Origin: Rhodobacteraceae bacterium UBA6236
GTDB taxonomy: Bacteria; Pseudomonadota; Alphaproteobacteria; Rhodobacterales; Rhodobacteraceae
Assembly: GCA_002440945.1 (NCBI GenBank)
Contig: DJWG01000028.1
Location: 25,636-34,385, forward strand
Direction: 5' to 3'
DNA length: 8,750 nt
A program made the position numbers and the translations under genes. Every line of letters starts with the position of its first letter. Positions within the stretch are counted from its first letter, which is position 1. Positions 5,299 through 8,750 of this stretch are shown one piece after another. The notes below the pieces were generated by a model that saw only the letters and a program-made list of their open reading frames with translations, did no database searches and had not been told where the DNA came from.

Positions 5299-6671
5299 GG
5301 CAACACCTCGACGAGCTTTCCGGGATTTAGAATATTGAACGGGTCCATCGCCCGCTTCAGATCGGCCATCACGCCCCAGGCCGCGCCATGTTGCAGCGCC
5401 ATGAGGCCCTTCTTGCCCACGCCCACGCCGTGTTCGCCGCTGATCGTGCCGCCGACCGCCAGCGCCCGTTCGGCCATCCGCCGGGCGACGTCCTTGGCGC
5501 GGAGAAGCTCCTGCGGATTGTCTTGGTCCAGAAGCAGGATCGCATGGAAATTACCATCACCGACATGGCCAAGGATCGGCCCCGTCAGCCCTGCCACCGC
5601 AATATCTTCCCGTGCTGCCTGAACCGCTTCGGCCAGCCTGGAAATCGGCACGCAGACATCCGTCAGAAGGCCCATCGACCCCGGCCTCAGCGCCAGGCAC
5701 GACGGATAAGCCCGGTGCCGCATCCGCCAAAGCGCAGTCCGCGCCTCGGTCGTCGTGGCCCAGTCGAAATGCGCCCCGCCCATGCTGGCGACGATTTCGC
5801 CAAAGCGCGCCGATTGCTCGGCCACGCCCGCGTCGGACCCATGGAATTCGACCAGGAGATGCGGCTTTTCGGGCATCTCGGCGCCGTCATGGGCGTTGAA
5901 GGCCCGCGCTACGGCTTCGTCCACGAATTCGATCCGCGCCATCGGAATGCCCGACTGGATCGTCGCGATCACGGTGTCAACCGCAGCGCCCAGATCGTCA
6001 AAGGCGCAGACCGCCGCCGCCACCGCCTCGGGCTGGCCATGAAGGCGGAGCGTCAGTTCGGTGATGATCCCAAGCGTGCCTTCCGCACCGACGATCAGCC
6101 CGGTCAGGTCATAGCCCGCCGAGGATTTGACCGCCCGCGTTCCGGTGCGGATGATCCGCCCATCGGCCAGCACCACCTCAAGCGCGCGGACATTGTCGCG
6201 CATCGTGCCGTAGCGGACGGCAGTGGTGCCGCTGGCGCGGGTCGAAGCCATGCCGCCAAGGCTCGCATTCGCGCCGGGATCGACGGGGAAGAACAGCCCC
6301 GTGGCCCGCAGTTCGATATTCAGCGCCTCGCGCGTCACACCGGGCTGGACGACGGCCAGCATGTCTTCGGGCAACACCTCAAGCACCCGGTTCATCCGGG
6401 ACAGGTCGATCACCAACCCGCCCGCGGTCGCAAGCGCATGCCCTTCCAGCGAGGTGCCGGTGCCCCAGGGAACCACGGGGCAGCGATGGCGGCTGCAGAT
6501 CGCCATGATTCCCGCCACCTCGGCGGTGGTTTCCGGCCAGGCCACGGCATCGGGCGGGGCCGGGGCAAACCAGGCCTCGCTATGGGAATGCTGATCGCGA
6601 TCCGCCGCCGATCGGCTGAAGCGCGACCCGAGAAGCGCCGCGGTCTCGGCGAAGGCTGCGTCGTGATCCAT
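5295..6671 (-). CDS. FAD-linked oxidase, D-lactate dehydrogenase (cytochrome)/GlcD type
   Basis: A 458-aa flavoprotein of the VAO/PCMH family, closest in motif content to D-2-hydroxyacid dehydrogenases (bacterial Dld/GlcD-like, eukaryotic LDHD), which oxidise D-lactate or related acids and pass electrons to cytochrome c or the quinone pool. FAD-binding motifs: VVPWGTGTSLEGHA (66–79), PGANASLGGMASTRASGTT (132–150) and GAEGTLGIITE (196–206). The C-terminal cap has GHVGDGNFH (368–376) and GEHGVGVGKKG (412–422); His369, His376 and Glu413 fit the metal/substrate site of this family. It ends with NILNPGK. No Fe-S domain or transmembrane segment is seen. The start ATG at 6671 has AAAGGGGA 6 nt upstream. 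It lies 24 bp after the aminopeptidase stop and overlaps the NTF2-like gene by 4 bp, so the three genes probably form one operon. Exact substrate (D-lactate, glycolate, other) cannot be read from sequence. Confidence 0.9.
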   Translation of the reverse strand: MDHDAAFAETAALLGSRFSRSAADRDQHSHSEAWFAPAPPDAVAWPETTAEVAGIMAICSRHRCPVVPWGTGTSLEGHALATAGGLVIDLSRMNRVLEVLPEDMLAVVQPGVTREALNIELRATGLFFPVDPGANASLGGMASTRASGTTAVRYGTMRDNVRALEVVLADGRIIRTGTRAVKSSAGYDLTGLIVGAEGTLGIITELTLRLHGQPEAVAAAVCAFDDLGAAVDTVIATIQSGIPMARIEFVDEAVARAFNAHDGAEMPEKPHLLVEFHGSDAGVAEQSARFGEIVASMGGAHFDWATTTEARTALWRMRHRAYPSCLALRPGSMGLLTDVCVPISRLAEAVQAAREDIAVAGLTGPILGHVGDGNFHAILLLDQDNPQELLRAKDVARRMAERALAVGGTISGEHGVGVGKKGLMALQHGAAWGVMADLKRAMDPFNILNPGKLVEVLP

Positions 6672-6695
6672 GACCTGTCCCCTTTGGGGCGCACC

Positions 6696-8561
6696 CTAGC
6701 GGGCAGGCCCGCCGGTGGAAAGCCCTGCGCCGGCGGTCCCGGCGGTCACCCCGCCATCAACCGGCGCCGTTGCGGCAAGAAGCCAGGCCCGCGCTTCGGG
6801 CGAAACCCTCGGCCCGATCTTCTCGCGCACCTCGGCGTGGTAGGCATCAAGCCATTCCCGCTCGGCCCTCGTCAGAAGGGCGGCATCGATCAGCCGCCGG
6901 TCGATCGGCACGAAGGTGAGGGTGCGGAACCGCAGCATGACGCGATCCGCATCGCCACCGGAAAGGGCAGGCGCGGGTTCGACCACCACGAGGTTCTCGA
7001 TCCGGATGCCAAAGGCGCCCTCGCGGTAATAGCCCGGTTCGTTCGAGAGGATCATCCCCGGTTGCAGCGGCACGTCCGACAGCCGCGAAATCCGCGCCGG
7101 CCCTTCATGGACGGACAGGTAGCTGCCCACGCCATGCCCGGTGCCGTGGTTGTAATCCTGCCCCGCAAGCCACAGGGGCATCCGTGCCAGCGCGTCGATA
7201 TGCGCCCCGGCCAGGCCCACTGGCCAGCGCAGCCGCGACAGCGCGATCATCCCCTGCAACACCCGGGTAAAGGCCGCCCGCTCGTCCACTCCCACCGGCC
7301 CCACGGCGACGGTGCGGGTCACGTCGGTGGTGCCATCGGCATATTGCCCGCCGGAATCGATCACCACGATCTCGCCCGGCGCGATCTGGCGGTTCGTTTC
7401 CTTCGTCACGCGGTAATGGATCACCGCGCCATGCGGCCCGGTCCCGCAGATGGTGTCAAAACTGATTTCCCGCAGCGCATTGGTCGCGCGGCGCTGGTTT
7501 TCCAGGGCCGTCACCACGTCCATCTCGGTCAGCCCGCCCGCCGGTGCCGTCATGTCGAACCAGGCCAGAAACTCGACCACCGCTGCGCCATCGCGCAGAT
7601 GCGCCTCGATGGCGCCCGCAACCTCGACCGGGTTCTTGCAGGCCTTGGGCAGAAGGCAAGGGTCTTCGCCCCAAACCACCTCGATGCCCGCGGCTTTCAG
7701 GATCTCCGACACGGCCAGTGGCGCCGTGGCGCGATCCACCTGCACAGGGCCCGGCAGCACCCGTAGCCCCGCCTCGAACTGCGATGGCGGCAGAAGCCGC
7801 ACCGCATCCCCCAGATGGGCGCCGGCCGCGCTGTCATATTTCGCCGGATCGGAATACAGGTCCGCCGACCCATCCTGATGCAAGACCGCAAAGCCATGCA
7901 CCACCGGATTGCGCGCCACATCGCAGCCCCGGATGTTCAGAAGCCAGGAAATGCTGTCGGGCAAGGTCAGCACGACCGCCGAAACCCCGCGCCCCGCCAG
8001 CCCCGCCGCCAGCCGCCCGCGCTTCCCGGCCGCGTCCTCGCCCGCCAGTCCGATCGGCTGGATCACCACCGGCCCGGCAGGCGGCGGCGGTTGGTCGGCC
8101 CAGACCGCATCCAGCAGGTTGGCGACCGGCTGCAGCCGGACCCCCGATCCCTCAAGCGCCAACGCGATCTCGTCCACTTCCTTCGCGGTATGGAGCCAGG
8201 GATCGAACCCCACCACACCCGCCTCCAGATGCTCGCGGATCCAGGGGCCCGGCTTCACCTCGGGCCAGGGCACCGGCGTGAAGGACACCATATCGACCTG
8301 CGCCTTCACCTGCGTCCGGTAGCGCCCGTCGATGAACACCCCGGCCACGTCGGGCAGCACGATGCAGAACCCGGCCGACCCCGTGAAACCCGTAAGCCAC
8401 TGCAACCGTTCATCATGCGCGGCGACATATTCGCCCTGATGGGCATCTGCCCGCGGCACGATAAATCCCTGAACGCCCGCCGAAGCCATCTGCACCCGCA
8501 GATCCGCCAGCCGGCCCGGACCAGCCTTCGGATCGGCGGTGCTGTCAAAGCTCTGGAACAT
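6696..8561 (-). CDS. pepP: Aminopeptidase P family protein (Xaa-Pro aminopeptidase, M24, long form)
   Basis: This 621-aa metallopeptidase should remove N-terminal residues that precede proline, in the cytosol (no signal peptide seen). It has the long three-domain layout of eukaryotic-type XPNPEP1 rather than the ~440-aa E. coli PepP: two creatinase-like N-terminal domains (about 15–150 and 160–305), then the pita-bread M24 domain and a C-terminal M24_C segment. The dinuclear metal ligands are all present: Asp402 (VIDSGGQY), Asp413 (GTTDVTRT), His476 (NHGTGHGVG), Glu508 (LSNEPGYY) and Glu522 (IRIENLV). His382 (GAVIHY) and His485 (VHEGP) fit the catalytic histidines. The ATG at 8561 is chosen because GGAGG lies 5 nt upstream; an in-frame ATG at 8612 would translate an intergenic repeat. 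A Gly/Ala/Thr-rich tail of about 20 residues follows the expected end. First gene of a probable operon with the FAD oxidase. Confidence 0.93.
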   Translation of the reverse strand: MFQSFDSTADPKAGPGRLADLRVQMASAGVQGFIVPRADAHQGEYVAAHDERLQWLTGFTGSAGFCIVLPDVAGVFIDGRYRTQVKAQVDMVSFTPVPWPEVKPGPWIREHLEAGVVGFDPWLHTAKEVDEIALALEGSGVRLQPVANLLDAVWADQPPPPAGPVVIQPIGLAGEDAAGKRGRLAAGLAGRGVSAVVLTLPDSISWLLNIRGCDVARNPVVHGFAVLHQDGSADLYSDPAKYDSAAGAHLGDAVRLLPPSQFEAGLRVLPGPVQVDRATAPLAVSEILKAAGIEVVWGEDPCLLPKACKNPVEVAGAIEAHLRDGAAVVEFLAWFDMTAPAGGLTEMDVVTALENQRRATNALREISFDTICGTGPHGAVIHYRVTKETNRQIAPGEIVVIDSGGQYADGTTDVTRTVAVGPVGVDERAAFTRVLQGMIALSRLRWPVGLAGAHIDALARMPLWLAGQDYNHGTGHGVGSYLSVHEGPARISRLSDVPLQPGMILSNEPGYYREGAFGIRIENLVVVEPAPALSGGDADRVMLRFRTLTFVPIDRRLIDAALLTRAEREWLDAYHAEVREKIGPRVSPEARAWLLAATAPVDGGVTAGTAGAGLSTGGPAR

Positions 8562-8566
8562 CACGC

Positions 8567-8574
8567 CCTCCACC
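8567..8574 (-). promoter_or_regulatory. Strong ribosome binding site fixing the pepP start
   Basis: On the – strand GGTGGAGG precedes the ATG at 8561, with 5 nt between GGAGG and the start codon. This near-ideal Shine-Dalgarno decides in favour of 8561 over the upstream in-frame ATG at 8612. Confidence 0.8.
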
Positions 8575-8576
8575 CG

Positions 8577-8610
8577 TTCTTCAGCTTGGCGAAAATATCC
8601 TCGGGGGTCC
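8577..8610 (-). repeat. Rhodobacteraceae-type intergenic motif 'cccccgaggatatttt'
   Basis: Read on the – strand, CCCCCGAGGATATTTTCGCC is followed by AAGCTGAAGAA. From memory, very similar strings (cccgaggatattttt…agaagaag) are scattered between genes in Rhodobacter, Paracoccus and Roseobacter genomes, often right after a GC-rich hairpin, as here. There is only one copy in this window, so repetition itself is not shown by the sequence given. Confidence 0.5.
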
Positions 8611-8632
8611 AAGGGGGCAGACAGCCCCCTTG
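8610..8632 (-). terminator. GC-rich hairpin between the partial gene and pepP
   Basis: On the – strand CAAGGGGGC (8632–8624) pairs perfectly over 9 bp with GCCCCCTTG (8618–8610), leaving a 5-nt loop. It lies 11 bp after the upstream gene's stop. A TATTTT follows only after 15 bases, so it is not a canonical intrinsic terminator; it may protect a 3' end or attenuate readthrough. A second small hairpin (CTTGC-CGG-GCAAG, 8641–8629) partly overlaps it and could compete. Confidence 0.5.
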
Positions 8633-8643
8633 CCCGGCAAGCG

Positions 8644-8750
8644 TCACCCCGCGCGGCGCAGGGTCTTGCCCCTGCCGCGGGGATTGGCGTCGAACAGGCT
8701 TGCCAACTGTTCCGTCATCGCGCCCGCCAGCTGTTCGACATCGGTGATCG
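8644..8750 (-). CDS. Unrecognised protein, C-terminal 34 residues (5' end outside window)
   Basis: The frame is open from the window edge to a TGA at 8644–8646. The visible residues form a likely amphipathic helix (ITDVEQLAGAMTEQLASLF) followed by a short basic tail (DANPRGRGKTLRRAG). I do not recognise the family, and the piece is too short to assign one. Codon third positions are mostly G or C, like its neighbours, which supports it being coding. It has the same orientation as pepP, 82 bp upstream of it, with a strong hairpin between, so cotranscription is uncertain. Confidence 0.55.
   Translation of the reverse strand, partial: ITDVEQLAGAMTEQLASLFDANPRGRGKTLRRAG

Noticed and set aside
5388..7766. 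Long + strand open frame (792 codons) opposite the FAD oxidase and aminopeptidase
   Set aside because: Mirror of GC-rich coding on the – strand. The product is His/Arg/Pro/Gly-rich with no domain, and both – strand genes are complete and recognised.
8562..8612. N-terminal extension of the aminopeptidase from the ATG at 8612
   Set aside because: The 17 extra codons translate the intergenic repeat, whereas the ATG at 8561 has a near-ideal Shine-Dalgarno.

Overview
This window looks like chromosomal core sequence from an alphaproteobacterium of the Rhodobacteraceae (Rhodobacter/Paracoccus-like). The reasons are the high GC content with strongly GC-biased third positions, the ftsZ–lpxC–bamD–recN order, a long Pro/Gln-rich FtsZ linker, and a 'cccccgaggatatttt' intergenic motif that I recall as abundant in that family. 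The genus is an inference from memory, not a search.

Left half (1–4905), all on the + strand: the 3' part of ftsZ (cell division), then lpxC (first committed step of lipid A synthesis), bamD (outer-membrane protein assembly lipoprotein) and recN (SMC-like double-strand-break repair ATPase). ftsZ and lpxC are each followed by a hairpin plus T-tract terminator. lpxC and bamD therefore probably have their own promoters, and bamD–recN is probably cotranscribed. The 231-bp ftsZ–lpxC gap is the largest non-coding stretch. It holds a terminator, a one-mismatch FNR-type box, a 13-bp palindrome and a pair of TTGCAA palindromes.

Right half (4909–8750), all on the – strand and convergent with recN: reading 5'→3' on that strand, the C-terminus of an unrecognised gene (runs off the window), an 82-bp gap with a hairpin and a family-type repeat, a long-form aminopeptidase P (M24), an FAD-linked D-lactate dehydrogenase/GlcD-type oxidase, and a small SnoaL/NTF2-like protein whose start codon overlaps the oxidase stop (ATGA). 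The last three look like one transcription unit. The stop codons of recN and the NTF2-like gene are only 3 bp apart.

I found no RNA gene, IS element, CRISPR, phage or clear sign of horizontal transfer, and no novel multi-gene system. The points most worth a second look are regulatory or small-scale: the FNR-like box upstream of lpxC, a perfect dyad and an overlapping 29-codon ORF in the bamD–recN junction, the hairpin/repeat module upstream of the aminopeptidase, and the translational coupling of the NTF2-like protein to the oxidase.
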